Counted from the first letter of the stretch, positions 42,480 to 52,280 are shown. The stretch is 64,000 nucleotides of DNA from Rhizobium sp. FKL33 (GCF_005222915.1 NZ_STFX01000006.1:203623-267622), one strand, 5' to 3'. Translations and numbers: made by a program. The notes: generated by a model not told the origin, from the sequence alone.

Positions 42480-45400
42480 ATGTCCAGATTTTTTGTAGAT
42501 CGGCCCGTCTTCGCCTGGGTTCTCGCCATTTCCGTCATGCTCGCCGGCGCGCTGGCGATAACATCCCTGGCGATCTCCCAATATCCCCAAGTCGCCCCGA
42601 CAACGATCCGGATCACCGCGACCTATCCCGGCGCCGATGCGCAGACGGTGGAAAACTCCGTCACCAAGGTGATCGAGCAAGGTCTCACCGGCATCGACAA
42701 TCTCGATTACATAACCGCAACCTCGACATCCACGGGCCAGGCTTCGGTGTCGGTGGTCTTCACCTCCGACGCCAGCCCCGACATCGCCCAGGTGCAGGTT
42801 CAGAACAAGGTGCAACTGATCACCAGCCAGTTGCCGCAGGCGGTGCAGTCGAACGGGCTGACGGTGACGAAAGCCGGCACCGGCTTCTTCATGGTCGTGT
42901 CCTTCGTTTCCGAAGACAATGCGCTGAGGCCTGTGGATCTCGCGGATTTCATCGACAGCAATGTCAACGATCCCATCCGTCGCATCGAAGGCGTGGGCGA
43001 CACCCAGATTTTCGGTTCCGGCTATGCGATGCGGATCTGGGTGGAGCCGGACAAGCTCGACAAATATCAGCTCATGGTCGGCGACGTGAAGAGCGCGATC
43101 GAAGATCAGAATGTCCAGGTCTCCGCAGGACAATTGGGCGCGCTGCCGCAGGTCGACGGGCAGCAGCTCAACGCGACCGTCACCGCCCGCAGCCAGTTGC
43201 AGACGCCCGAGCAATTCGGAAACATCATCGTCAAGAGCGACAAGGATGGCGCGATCGTCCGGCTGAGAGATGTCGCCCGCGTCGAGATCGGAGCCGAGAG
43301 CTATGTGACGTCAGGGGTCTACAACAAGAACAATGCGGCCGGCCTCGGCATACAGTTGACCAGCGACGCCAATGCCCTGCAAACCGCCGCCGATGTTCGC
43401 GCCGCCCTGACGAAGCTCGAATCCAGCCTGCCGGCGAATGTGAAGATCTACTACCCCTACGACACGACGCCCTTCGTGCGACTGTCTCTCGAGGATGTCG
43501 GCAAGACCCTGGTGGAAGCGGTCATTCTCGTCTTCATCGTCATGCTGGTCTTCCTGCACAATTTTCGCGCCACGCTGGTGCCGACGCTCGCTGTCCCCGT
43601 GGTGCTGCTGGGCACGTTCGGCGTTCTGGCGCTGTTCGGCTACACCATCAACACGCTGACGCTGTTCGCCATGGTGCTCGCGATCGGCCTTCTGGTCGAC
43701 GATGCGATCGTCGTGGTGGAGAATGTCGAGCGCATCATGGATGAAGAAGGACTTGATCCCCGCTCTGCGACCATCAAGTCCATGGGGCAGATCAGCGGCG
43801 CGCTGATCGGCATCGCCACCGTCTTGTCGGCGGTCTTCGTGCCCATGGCGTTTTTCCCGGGATCCGTCGGCGTCATCTATCGGCAGTTCTCGGTGACCAT
43901 CGTGTCAGCGATGGTTCTATCCGTCGCCGTGGCGCTCGTCTTCACGCCGGCTCTCTGCGCGACGCTTCTCAAGCCGCGCGCGCATGCGACAAAGCGGGGC
44001 CTGGCGGGCTGGTTCGAACGGATCATGGAGAGGACGACCAGCGGCTATGGCGCAGCGACCGGCGCAATCCTGAAGCGGGCGCTGCAGTTCTGCGTCTTGT
44101 TCGTGATCATCGGCGCGGCGGCCGGCTGGCTGTTCGTCAAGCTGCCGACATCGTTCCTGCCGCAGGAAGATCAGGGCCGCCTGCTCGTCAGCATCCAGCT
44201 GCCGCCGGGCGCAACAGTCAACCGGACGCGCAAGGTGCTGGATCAGACGATCGACTACTTCCTGACCAAGGAAAAGGACAATGTCGTCGGCGCGTTCGGC
44301 AGCATCGGCTTCAATTTCGCCGGACAGGGCCAGAATGTCGCGCAGATCTTCCTCAACCTGAAGGACTTCAAGGAGCGGACCGCTGCCGGCTCCGACGCGC
44401 AATCGATCGCCAAACGCGCGATGGGCGCCTTGTCGGGCATCAGCGACGGCAGCGTGTTCGTCATCGCTCCGCCGGCGATCCAGGGCTTCGGCAACTCGGC
44501 CGGTTTCGAATTCTACCTTCAGGACACCGAAAACCGTCCCCGCAGCGAATTGCTCGCCGCTCGCGACGAAGTCCTGCGGCAAGCGAGGGGCAATCCGAAG
44601 CTCAGCAACACGCGACAGAACGGTCTTGAGGACGCCGCGGCCTTCGTGGTCGATATAGACCAGGAAAAAGCAAGCGCGCTGAATATCAATCTGTCCGATA
44701 TCGACAGCACGCTGTCCGCCGCATGGGGCAGCAGCTATATCAACGACTTCAACTATAATGGGCGGATCAAGCCCGTTTACATCCAGGGCGACGCGCCGGC
44801 GCGCATGCAGCCGGAAGACCTAGAAAAGTGGTATGTCCGCAATTCGGACGATGAAATGGTGTCATTCTCCGCCTTTGCAAAGGGACGCTGGACGAAGGGA
44901 TCTCCAAGACTGGAGCGGTTTAACGGCTTCCCCGCCATCCAGATCCAGGGAGCGGCGAACAATGCCAGCTCCGGCGAGGCGATGCAGGAAATCGTCAAAA
45001 TCGTCGACGGGCTTCCCGGCGGCTACCAGATCGCCTGGACCGGCCTTTCCGCGCAGGAGGAATCGTCCGGCAATTCGGCGCTTGAACTCTATCTCATCTC
45101 GGTGCTGGTGGTGTTTCTGGCTCTCGCCGCGCTTTACGAAAGCTGGACTATTCCTTTTGCGGTTCTTCTGTCGGTTCCAATCGGGGTGTTCGGCGCGCTT
45201 GCTGCGGCAACGCTGTTCGGACAGTCCAACGACGTCTATTTCAAGGTCGGCCTGCTGACCACGATCGGACTGGCGGCGAAGAATGCAATCCTGATCATCG
45301 AATTCGCCGTCGAGCGCATCCGGGGTGGAGACAAACTCCTCCATGCCGCCGCCGAGGCCGCCAGGCAACGGCTGCGGCCGATCCTGATGACGTCGTTCGC

Positions 45401-45602
45401 ATTCATCCTCGGCGTCCTGCCGCTTGCGATCGCCAGCGGCCCAGGCTCGAAGGCGCAGAACTCGATCGGCATAGGAGTTATGGGCGGCACCATCGCCTCC
45501 ACACTGCTCGGGATCTTTTTCATTCCCCTGCTGTTCGTGGTGACCTGGCGTCTGTTCCAACGAAAGCGCACGGCGTCCAGTCAGACAACGTCGGAGGGCT
45601 AA
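42480..45602 (+). CDS. RND multidrug efflux transporter (HAE1, AcrB/MexB family)
   Basis: 1040 aa proton-driven inner membrane pump, full length for the family. Starts MSRFFVDRPVFAWVLAISVM. The proton-relay residues are visible: paired Asp in AIGLLVDDAIVVVENVERIM (TM4) and Lys in GLAAKNAILIIEFA (TM10). Two large periplasmic loops and 12 membrane spans are evident. Usual substrates are drugs, detergents or solvents; specificity cannot be read. The outer membrane partner must be encoded elsewhere. Confidence 0.96.
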   Translation: MSRFFVDRPVFAWVLAISVMLAGALAITSLAISQYPQVAPTTIRITATYPGADAQTVENSVTKVIEQGLTGIDNLDYITATSTSTGQASVSVVFTSDASPDIAQVQVQNKVQLITSQLPQAVQSNGLTVTKAGTGFFMVVSFVSEDNALRPVDLADFIDSNVNDPIRRIEGVGDTQIFGSGYAMRIWVEPDKLDKYQLMVGDVKSAIEDQNVQVSAGQLGALPQVDGQQLNATVTARSQLQTPEQFGNIIVKSDKDGAIVRLRDVARVEIGAESYVTSGVYNKNNAAGLGIQLTSDANALQTAADVRAALTKLESSLPANVKIYYPYDTTPFVRLSLEDVGKTLVEAVILVFIVMLVFLHNFRATLVPTLAVPVVLLGTFGVLALFGYTINTLTLFAMVLAIGLLVDDAIVVVENVERIMDEEGLDPRSATIKSMGQISGALIGIATVLSAVFVPMAFFPGSVGVIYRQFSVTIVSAMVLSVAVALVFTPALCATLLKPRAHATKRGLAGWFERIMERTTSGYGAATGAILKRALQFCVLFVIIGAAAGWLFVKLPTSFLPQEDQGRLLVSIQLPPGATVNRTRKVLDQTIDYFLTKEKDNVVGAFGSIGFNFAGQGQNVAQIFLNLKDFKERTAAGSDAQSIAKRAMGALSGISDGSVFVIAPPAIQGFGNSAGFEFYLQDTENRPRSELLAARDEVLRQARGNPKLSNTRQNGLEDAAAFVVDIDQEKASALNINLSDIDSTLSAAWGSSYINDFNYNGRIKPVYIQGDAPARMQPEDLEKWYVRNSDDEMVSFSAFAKGRWTKGSPRLERFNGFPAIQIQGAANNASSGEAMQEIVKIVDGLPGGYQIAWTGLSAQEESSGNSALELYLISVLVVFLALAALYESWTIPFAVLLSVPIGVFGALAAATLFGQSNDVYFKVGLLTTIGLAAKNAILIIEFAVERIRGGDKLLHAAAEAARQRLRPILMTSFAFILGVLPLAIASGPGSKAQNSIGIGVMGGTIASTLLGIFFIPLLFVVTWRLFQRKRTASSQTTSEG

Positions 45603-46369
45603 TCATGGTTGGACATGTCAATTCCAGCCGCCTTGCGGATGAGCCAAGTGAATATCCCGAGTTTGCGAGCCACCCTCGGGTCACGTGTCTGGTGTTGCTC
45701 AAACTCGACAGGCGACAGTTCCCGTTCCTGAGGTGTTTGCGTTTCAGGTTGCCCCCGGCGGTTTGAACCTCAGCAATATCTATGTGAAATGATCCACAGG
45801 GATAGGATTCGAGCATCTATTTTGGCCGCTTGTCCACATTGATCTCAAGCAACCTGGAAATGTCGTAACGTTGTAGGCGCCGGTTCAACGAAGAGTGCGT
45901 CAACCGAGGAATGGGCGACTGTAGCGTGTAGAGGCAATCATCTAGGGGCAGCAACGAATGCTTTCAGAAGCGGACGATGAAAGCCTCGTGAAGAGACCGT
46001 CCATCTCACAGGTTTGCAGCGGCTCGCGCCTCATCAATGGCGTGCTGCTGCCAAGGCCTAAGCTCCTGACCGGGATAGTTCTGGAAGACCGGCAGGAACG
46101 GATCATCGATAGCAGTCTTGGCGCCTGAGTGTTGAATTTCAGCTGGATTTGACCCATTTTCATTTCGCGGTGGACCACCTAATTGCAACTATTCTGTTGA
46201 TCGCCAACATTTTCTCGCGGCGTAGGTGGACCTCTCCGAAATGAAAAAGTGGATCAAATTGATGTGAAAATCAACAATTCGGAGCCGCAACCTCTTCGCA
46301 GATGGTCATCAGCGCGTTGACCTCAAGTATTTGCGACTAGCCCCGCCGGCATCTGCCCCGTCCGCTGAC
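45603..46369. other. 767-base region without a convincing gene, containing remnants
   Basis: No intact gene seen. On the minus strand a 57-codon open stretch (45599-45769) without a start reads RELSPVEFEQHQTRDPRVAR and looks like a truncated coding remnant I cannot identify. Another short minus-strand stretch (46006-46188) ends GQELRPWQQHAIDEARAAAN. The right part contains an IS-end-like inverted repeat (separate entry). The region reads as a scar of past insertions between the efflux and pyridine clusters. Confidence 0.5.
46147..46259. mobile_element. IS-end-like inverted repeat pair (possible MITE or deletion remnant)
   Basis: Left arm 46147-46180 (ATTTGACCCATTTTCATTTC, then GCGGTGGACCACCT) and right arm 46224-46259 are imperfect reverse complements over about 34 bases; both share the TGGATC/TGACCC, GAAATGAAAA and AGGTGGACC blocks. 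Only 43 bases separate them and there is no transposase. The motif style resembles IS21-family ends, but I cannot assign a family firmly. Confidence 0.5.
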
Positions 46370-47914
46370 CTATTGCGCGGAGGATATGGAAGGCCAGGCT
46401 GCGGCAAATGTTTCGGCGATGGCCAGCACAGCGGCGTGAACAGGACCGGAGGTGATCGCCGGGATGACCGAGGCGTCGACGATATAGAGGTTGTCCAGCC
46501 CGTTGAGCTTAAGGTCAGCATCGACCACGGCAGCGTCATCGGCTCCCATCCTGCATGTGCCGACCGGGTGATGATGGGTGATGACCGCCTTGGCGATGAA
46601 CGCGTCCTTTTCCGTTTCGGACATAGGTTTGGAGCCGGGTTGCACCTCTTCCGCGCGCCACTCGTCCATGGCCTTGGCGTGGCCGACCATGCGCGCGTAA
46701 TCGAGCGCCCGGCGAAACAGCCGGCGGTCGTTTTCGGTTTGCAAATAGGCGGGATCGATGACGGGCGCGTCGGCAATTTCCGGCCCGGTGATGCGGAGAG
46801 CGCCCCGGCTGGTCGGATGAGTGACGCCGAACAGCAGGGTATAGGCTTCTCCCGGCGCGAGCGCTGGCAGGCATTCCGAGGCTGAAGGGCCGATGACGCA
46901 GCCCAGCACCACATCCGGCCGTCCCGTCGCAATCGATGGATCTTCGGCGTTGAGATACATCAGCGATTCAGAATGCTGCAGCCGCGAGAGCGGCACGGGC
47001 CGGCGGGCGCGATAGGCGTTGCCGGAGCCCAGCAGATGATCATGCAGGTTCTTGCCGACCTCAGGCCGCGATAAAATGCAATCGACGCCCGCTTCGGCGA
47101 GCACGACCGGATCGCCAACGCCCGACCGCATCAGAAGCAGCGGATCGGCGACCGCGCCTGCAGCCAGAATGACCGCATCTGCGCTATAGACCAGATCCTG
47201 ACCGTCGATCGTGACGGCGACGCCTGTGACGCGGCGGCCCTCAATGATCAGGCGGTGCACGGTTGCGCCGCCCTGGACGGTGAGATTGGGGCGGGCGAGC
47301 GCGGGAAACAGATAGGCCTGGGCGGCGCTGACGCGCTTGCCGTTGCGGATCGTCAGCGAATTGGCCGCCACCCCGTTGAGATGTTCGCCATTGTGATCGC
47401 CGAGCGCCGGCGCGCCGATCTCCTGCCCCGCCCGCATATAGGCTTCAGCCACCGGGCTCACCTCTTCCGCAGGTTTCCAGACCGCGAGCGGCCCTCCTTT
47501 GCCGTGATATGCGCTCGCCTCGCCGGAAAAATCCTCCATAGCGATGAAGCTTGGCAGCAGTCCCTCGTAGGACCAGCGCGCAGACGCCGTGGCCTCGGCC
47601 CAGACAGCGAAATCGTCGCGATGGCCCCGCACATGCGCCATCGCATGCAGGCAGCTCGATCCGCCGAACACCTTGCCGCGCGGCCAGGGATGGACGCGTC
47701 CCGCAGTGCCCGGCTGGGGAACGGTCTCGAAGGCCCAGTCATAGGCGCGGCCCTGGATGAACGGCCATTGCAGCGGATCATCGATGTCCGGATCGGTGGG
47801 CATGCCGCCGGCCTCGAGCACGCAGACCGTGCGCTGCGCCTCGGCGGATAGGCGGTTGGCCAGAACGGAGCCTGCAGAACCTGCTCCAAGGATGAGGACA
47901 TCGAAATGCGGCAT
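46370..47914 (-). CDS. GMC-family FAD oxidoreductase, candidate pyridoxine 4-oxidase
   Basis: 514 aa from ATG 47914 (MPHFDVLILGAGSAGSVLAN). The FAD-binding Rossmann motif is GAGSAGSVLANRLS, the GMC signature region is PRGKVFGGSSCLHAM, and the C-terminal active-site segment is HHHPVGTCRMG with the catalytic His. Length fits choline dehydrogenase-like alcohol oxidases, including pyridoxine 4-oxidase (about 500-540 aa), which makes pyridoxal from pyridoxine. It lies downstream of a GntR regulator and near a pyridoxamine-pyruvate aminotransferase, hence the proposed substrate; other alcohols remain possible. Confidence 0.8.
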   Translation of the reverse strand: MPHFDVLILGAGSAGSVLANRLSAEAQRTVCVLEAGGMPTDPDIDDPLQWPFIQGRAYDWAFETVPQPGTAGRVHPWPRGKVFGGSSCLHAMAHVRGHRDDFAVWAEATASARWSYEGLLPSFIAMEDFSGEASAYHGKGGPLAVWKPAEEVSPVAEAYMRAGQEIGAPALGDHNGEHLNGVAANSLTIRNGKRVSAAQAYLFPALARPNLTVQGGATVHRLIIEGRRVTGVAVTIDGQDLVYSADAVILAAGAVADPLLLMRSGVGDPVVLAEAGVDCILSRPEVGKNLHDHLLGSGNAYRARRPVPLSRLQHSESLMYLNAEDPSIATGRPDVVLGCVIGPSASECLPALAPGEAYTLLFGVTHPTSRGALRITGPEIADAPVIDPAYLQTENDRRLFRRALDYARMVGHAKAMDEWRAEEVQPGSKPMSETEKDAFIAKAVITHHHPVGTCRMGADDAAVVDADLKLNGLDNLYIVDASVIPAITSGPVHAAVLAIAETFAAAWPSISSAQ

Positions 47915-47999
47915 CGAAAAAACTCCATGGCGAAGCGATCCGGCCGCGCGGGGCGGCGGAGCGAGGAAATTCGGGTCTGTCGAGGCGAAAGCGGACGGC

Positions 48000-48728
48000 C
48001 TAGAAGCCGTCCATGCTTCCGACGCCGAGGCGGGCCGCAATCTTGCGCTGAACCACCGCGAGGTGATCCCACATGCATTTCTCGGCGCGGTCGGGGTCGC
48101 GGGCGATGATGGCCTCGGCGATCTGCTGGTGCTCCGCGTCTCGCTGCGCGATGCGCTCGGCGGTGGTTTCGTCGTCGCTTTCGGCAAAGCGCAGGCGACT
48201 GTCGTTCTGAACCTGGTTCAGAAGAAGATGGAGTTCGCTGGCGAGGCTGTTGCGCGATCCCGCAGCGATAGCCCGGTGAAACATCTGGTCCGCCTGACTG
48301 GGGCTCATGCCGGCGGGCGATTTCGCCGCCTGGGCGATGCGGATGATTTCAGCGGGCGAGGCGCGCAGAGCCGCCAGCCTGGCCAGGGCCGGCTCCAGCA
48401 TCATGCGCATTTCCATCACCTCAAGCGGATTGGTCGACAGAACCAGCCGGCCGCTCTGCGCCGTCGCCTCGGTCGTCGATGTCCGGCGGCCGGCGCGCGC
48501 AGGCTCCAGCTCGCCAAGATCGCGCAGCGTCTGCAGCCCCTTGCGCAATTGGTGGCGCTTGATGTTCAGCCGTTCGGCGAGCTCGCGCTCGGGCGGCATC
48601 ACCCCATGCTCCTCCATGATCCGCCTGAGAGAGCCGACCACATCGCTCGGCTCGTCGTCATTCGGCAAAGGGCGCGGCCCCGGACGCGACAGCATCTCCG
48701 CTGCCTGACGTTTCGCTTGCTTGTCCAA
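48000..48728 (-). CDS. GntR-family (FCD/FadR-type) transcriptional regulator
   Basis: 242 aa. N-terminal winged helix (MPPERELAERLNIKRHQLRK, LQTLRDLGELEPA) and C-terminal all-helical FCD domain (NPLEVMEMRMMLEPALARLAA, ADQMFHRAIAAGSRNSLASE, QRDAEHQQIAEAIIARDPDRA). The start is TTG 48728 because GAGAGAGGA sits just before it; ATG 48695 is the alternative. A long open frame extends upstream but is the antisense shadow of the aminotransferase gene. It likely represses the oxidase and the divergent aminotransferase through the CAACCA/TGGTTG repeats. Confidence 0.85.
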   Translation of the reverse strand: MDKQAKRQAAEMLSRPGPRPLPNDDEPSDVVGSLRRIMEEHGVMPPERELAERLNIKRHQLRKGLQTLRDLGELEPARAGRRTSTTEATAQSGRLVLSTNPLEVMEMRMMLEPALARLAALRASPAEIIRIAQAAKSPAGMSPSQADQMFHRAIAAGSRNSLASELHLLLNQVQNDSRLRFAESDDETTAERIAQRDAEHQQIAEAIIARDPDRAEKCMWDHLAVVQRKIAARLGVGSMDGF

Positions 48729-48938
48729 CTTCGTCCTCTCTCCGACGCGACGCCAAACCTCCCAGGCGCCATAGTTCAATCCGTGCCGTTCGCATTTTGC
48801 TTTGGTGGCCCTATGGTTGGCCTTATGGTTGATGCGAATATCCAGGCTGCGACGACAAATTTCCTTAGCAGCTAAGCCAATCGGGTCAATCCCGCAATTG
48901 CTTTTTGCCCGACAAAACCTATTGTGCAGCATCCGGTT

Positions 48939-48973
48939 CAACCAATAATGAGAATTGGTAGATATATTGGTTG
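48939..48973. promoter_or_regulatory. CAACCA/TGGTTG inverted repeats, candidate GntR operator
   Basis: CAACCAAT (48939-48946), 7 bases, then ATTGGTAG, and a second half-site ATTGGTTG at 48966-48973. They lie in the 282-base region between the divergent GntR and aminotransferase genes, 38-72 bases before the aminotransferase ATG. The same half-sites recur at 55.56-55.87 kb. Confidence 0.6.
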
Positions 48974-49010
48974 ATTTCGCGACATCCCATCCGCCTGGAG
49001 AAAAATCCGC

Positions 49011-50186
49011 ATGACACAGCCTCCCAAGGACACGATCTTCACCCTGACCACCGGACCGGTCAATTGCTATCCCGCCGTGCTGCAAGCGCTCGGACGCCCC
49101 GTGCTTTACGATTACGACCCCGGCTTCCTCGAAACCTATGCCCGGGCCAGCGCCAAGGCGATGGCGGCCATGCAGACAGCGTCTTCGCCGGTGATCCTGC
49201 AGGGAGAGCCGGTGCTTGGTCTGGAGGCTGCCGCCGCGTCCGTGCTCGGACCTGACGATGTCGTGCTCAATCTGGTCTCGGGCGTCTATGGCGACGGTTA
49301 TCGCTACTGGCTGCAGCCGCGCTGCGGCGACTATCTCGAAATCCGCACGCCCTTCAATGAGACGATCGATCCGGATGCGGTCGCGTCCATGCTGGCGCGC
49401 CGCCCCGATATCACCGTCGTCGCCGTCTGCCATCATGACACGCCGTCCGGCACCATCAATCCGGTTGCGGCGATCGGGGCGCTGGTGGCCAAGACGCCGG
49501 CGGTGTTCATCGTCGATGCGGTGTCGTCCTTCGGCGGCATGGACATCCTGCCCGACGCCGTTCATGCGGATATCTTCGTGACCGGCCCGAACAAGTGCCT
49601 GGGCTGCCCTCCGGGCCTGTCGCTGCTCGCCATCAGCGGCAAGGGCTGGGAAAAGATCAAATCCAATCCGCAGGCGCCGCGGGGATCCATTCTCAGCATT
49701 CTCGACTGGGAGCATGCCTGGCGGCCGGAAAAGCCGTTCCCCTTCACGCCCTCGGTCGCGGAGATCAACGCGCTGGAGGCGGCGCTCGACCTCTATCTGG
49801 CGGAAGGGCCGGAGGCGGTCTGGGCGCGGCACGCCAGAACGGCGGACGCCTGCCGCGCCGGAATCAAGGCCATGGGTCTGCGGCTCTGGGCGGCGCGCGA
49901 CGACATCGCCTCGCCCACCGCGACCGCCGTCGCCTTGCCGGACGGCGTCGACGAGACTGAATTGCGGCGCATCATGCGCGACGACTACGGCGTGATGATT
50001 TCGTCGGGACGCGGCGAGACGCACAACAAGCTCGTTCGCATCGGCCATATGGGCCCGACGGCTCAACCGATCTATGCGTTGACCGCGGTGGCTGCGCTGG
50101 GCGCGGCGTTGAACAAGCTCGCGCCTGAGACCTGCGACATCGGCGCAGGCGCGGCTGCGGTCATGGCATCGATCGACGCGGTGTAA
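49011..50186 (+). CDS. Pyridoxamine-pyruvate aminotransferase
   Basis: 391-aa class V-type PLP-fold aminotransferase whose substrate is pyridoxamine: pyridoxamine + pyruvate gives pyridoxal + alanine, the entry step of B6 degradation in Mesorhizobium. It matches the Mesorhizobium loti enzyme as I recall it along the length: TLTTGPVNCYPAVLQALGRP, VLYDYDPGFLE, QGEPVLGLEAA, NLVSGVYGDGYRYW, DAVSSFGGMD, VTGPNKCLG (Lys195), SSGRGETHNKLVRIGHMGP. Substrate-contact residues reported for that enzyme (Glu near 68, Tyr near 95, the two Arg near 336/345) have equivalents here. Convergent with the BMP-type importer. Confidence 0.93.
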   Translation: MTQPPKDTIFTLTTGPVNCYPAVLQALGRPVLYDYDPGFLETYARASAKAMAAMQTASSPVILQGEPVLGLEAAAASVLGPDDVVLNLVSGVYGDGYRYWLQPRCGDYLEIRTPFNETIDPDAVASMLARRPDITVVAVCHHDTPSGTINPVAAIGALVAKTPAVFIVDAVSSFGGMDILPDAVHADIFVTGPNKCLGCPPGLSLLAISGKGWEKIKSNPQAPRGSILSILDWEHAWRPEKPFPFTPSVAEINALEAALDLYLAEGPEAVWARHARTADACRAGIKAMGLRLWAARDDIASPTATAVALPDGVDETELRRIMRDDYGVMISSGRGETHNKLVRIGHMGPTAQPIYALTAVAALGAALNKLAPETCDIGAGAAAVMASIDAV

Positions 50187-50235
50187 CCGATACGACGGGG
50201 CGGACCGGCATTGGCCGGCTCCGCCTTCGGCGCTT

Positions 50236-51168
50236 TTAGCGGGCTCCGCGCACATAGGCGGCTCCGAGCGCATTGGGAAGATTGGCCTTCCTGCCGAGAA
50301 ACACCAGCACCAGCATCACGGCGGCGAAGGGCAGCATCTGGATGACGTCGGTCGGAATATCGACGCCCGCCACCTGCAGCGCCGTCGTCAGCGACAGACA
50401 GGCGCCGAACAGGATGGCGCCGCCCAGCACCCAGAGCGGCTGGCCGCGCGCCAGCATGGCCAGCACGATGCCGATAAAACCCTGACCGCTCGTCATGAAA
50501 GGCACGAAAATGCCCGCGCCGACGATCGCCATGAAGGCGCCGCCCAGCCCGACCAGCGCCCCGGTGATCAGCACGGCGCCGGAGCGGATGAGGATGACAT
50601 CGACGCCCGCGGAATCCAGCGCCGCCGGCTTGTCTCCCGCCGCCTGCAGCGCAATGCCCCAATAGGTGCGTCGATAGGCATAGGCGAAGACGCCCACGAG
50701 CAGTAGCGAGAGATAGGCCACGGGTTCGCGGCTGAACAAGGCCGGCCCGAGGACGGGAATCTGTGACAGGCCGGGGATCGTCCACGTCATCGGCGCGGAG
50801 AGGCGCGGATAGCTCTGGCTGAACTGCACATGATGCAGGAGCGCTGTGGCCCCCTCCGCGCCGAGCGTCAACGCGATGCCGATGACGATCTGGTTCAGTC
50901 CCATGCGCACGCAAAGCAGCGCCATCAGGGCGGCCACGATCATGCCGCCGCCGACGCCGCCGACAAAGCCGAGCGCCGCAGACTCCGTCTTCCACGCCAC
51001 AAGAAAGCCGAAATAGGCGCCGGACAGCATCATGCCTTCGATGCCGATATTGAGAACGCCTGCTTTTTCGGAGAGCTGCTCGCCCAATCCCGCCAGCAGA
51101 AGCGGGATGCCGGCTGCGATGGCGCCGACCAACAAGGCCGTGAGGAAGGCTTCGGTGAAAAGCGACAT
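50236..51168 (-). CDS. BMP-type (nucleoside-like) ABC transporter permease 2
   Basis: 310 aa multi-spanning permease of the BPD_transp_2 family, YufQ/NupQ-like: GEQLSEKAGVLNIGIEGMML, GMNQIVIGIALTLGAEG-type stretch (RMGLNQIVIGIALTLGAEG) and QAAGDKPAALDSAGVDV. Start ATG 51168 lies 3 bases after the upstream permease stop. Fourth gene of a leftward operon for binding protein, ATPase and two permeases. Ligands of this class are usually nucleosides or heterocycles. Confidence 0.92.
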   Translation of the reverse strand: MSLFTEAFLTALLVGAIAAGIPLLLAGLGEQLSEKAGVLNIGIEGMMLSGAYFGFLVAWKTESAALGFVGGVGGGMIVAALMALLCVRMGLNQIVIGIALTLGAEGATALLHHVQFSQSYPRLSAPMTWTIPGLSQIPVLGPALFSREPVAYLSLLLVGVFAYAYRRTYWGIALQAAGDKPAALDSAGVDVILIRSGAVLITGALVGLGGAFMAIVGAGIFVPFMTSGQGFIGIVLAMLARGQPLWVLGGAILFGACLSLTTALQVAGVDIPTDVIQMLPFAAVMLVLVFLGRKANLPNALGAAYVRGAR

Positions 51169-51170
51169 GG

Positions 51171-52280
51171 TCAGACCCTCTTGCGATCGCGCCGGCGTTG
51201 ATCGAGCGTTTCGGTGATGGCGAGCAGGATGAGCAGCACCGCCATGGTCACCAGCGTGAAATAATTGGGAACGCCCATGCGTCGCGCTGCGCTCTCGCTG
51301 CCGATCGACAGCATGGAAAAGAAAAACACAAAGGCGATCGTGGCGAAGCCGTTGAAGCGGGCCAGAAACACCAAAGGCACGATGGTCAGCGAATAAGCGG
51401 GGTTCCAGTCCGCTCGCACATTGCCGTATTGGCCGAGGATGGCCGTGGCGCCCGACAGGCCCGACAGGCCGGCCGACAGAGCGAATACGGCGACAGTCAG
51501 TCGCGACACCGGCAGCCCGGCATGGACTGCGGCGCGCGCATTGGCGCCGACCACCCGCAGCTTGAGGCCGAAAGCAGTTCTGGCCATGACGAAGTGGACG
51601 ATCAGGATCGCAGCCAGGCCGATGAGAACGCCGCTCGACACCGTGGTGTCGAACAACCGGGGAAGGCGGTCTTCCACCGGCAAGGTCCGCGTTTGCGGCA
51701 CGGTGGTGGACGGGTCGAGAAACAGCAGTTTCACCAGCACATTGGCCAGCGAGACTCCGAGAAAGGTCATCATCATCGTGGTGATGATTTCGTTGACACC
51801 CTGATAGGCGCGCAACAGCGCCGGAACGATCGACCAGACGGCCCCGGCGACCGCGCCAATCGCCAAGCTGACGATCAGAGTGGCCCATATCGGCAGGACC
51901 TGGACGAGCAGCGGCGCGGTGGCCGCGACAAACACCGCGCCCAGCAGAAATTGGGCATCGCCGCCGAGATTCCACACCCCCGCGCGAAAGGCTACGATCA
52001 AGCTGGCCGCGATCAGCAGCAGTGGCCCCATGCCGGTCAACGTCGCCTGAAGGCCGGTGGGCGACAAGAGCCCCCGTTTGACGATATAGCCGTAATAAGC
52101 GAGCGGATCGGCGCCCATCAGCAGCAGGATCAGGCTGGCGATGAAGAGCGCGGCCACCAGGGGCCCCACCGACAAAAGCACCGTATGGAGGCGCTCGCGC
52201 AGCGCTTCGCCCGAGGGTGCGGCCGTCGTTTTCGTCGTCGCCTCGCCGCCTTTGGCGACGCTGGAAATGTCCATGCTCAT
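51171..52280 (-). CDS. BMP-type ABC transporter permease 1
   Basis: 369 aa, YufP/NupP-like permease with a longer hydrophilic N-terminus and about eight membrane spans: VAFRAGVWNLGGDAQFLLGA, YQGVNEIITTMMMTFLGVSL, AFGLKLRVVGANARAAVHAG, ARFNGFATIAFVFFFSMLSI. Its ATG overlaps the ATPase stop (ATGA). Confidence 0.92.
   Translation of the reverse strand: MSMDISSVAKGGEATTKTTAAPSGEALRERLHTVLLSVGPLVAALFIASLILLLMGADPLAYYGYIVKRGLLSPTGLQATLTGMGPLLLIAASLIVAFRAGVWNLGGDAQFLLGAVFVAATAPLLVQVLPIWATLIVSLAIGAVAGAVWSIVPALLRAYQGVNEIITTMMMTFLGVSLANVLVKLLFLDPSTTVPQTRTLPVEDRLPRLFDTTVSSGVLIGLAAILIVHFVMARTAFGLKLRVVGANARAAVHAGLPVSRLTVAVFALSAGLSGLSGATAILGQYGNVRADWNPAYSLTIVPLVFLARFNGFATIAFVFFFSMLSIGSESAARRMGVPNYFTLVTMAVLLILLAITETLDQRRRDRKRV

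Noticed and set aside
48729..50273. Long upstream extension of the GntR frame
   Set aside because: This part is antisense to the pyridoxamine-pyruvate aminotransferase; the GntR domain itself begins near 48.7 kb.
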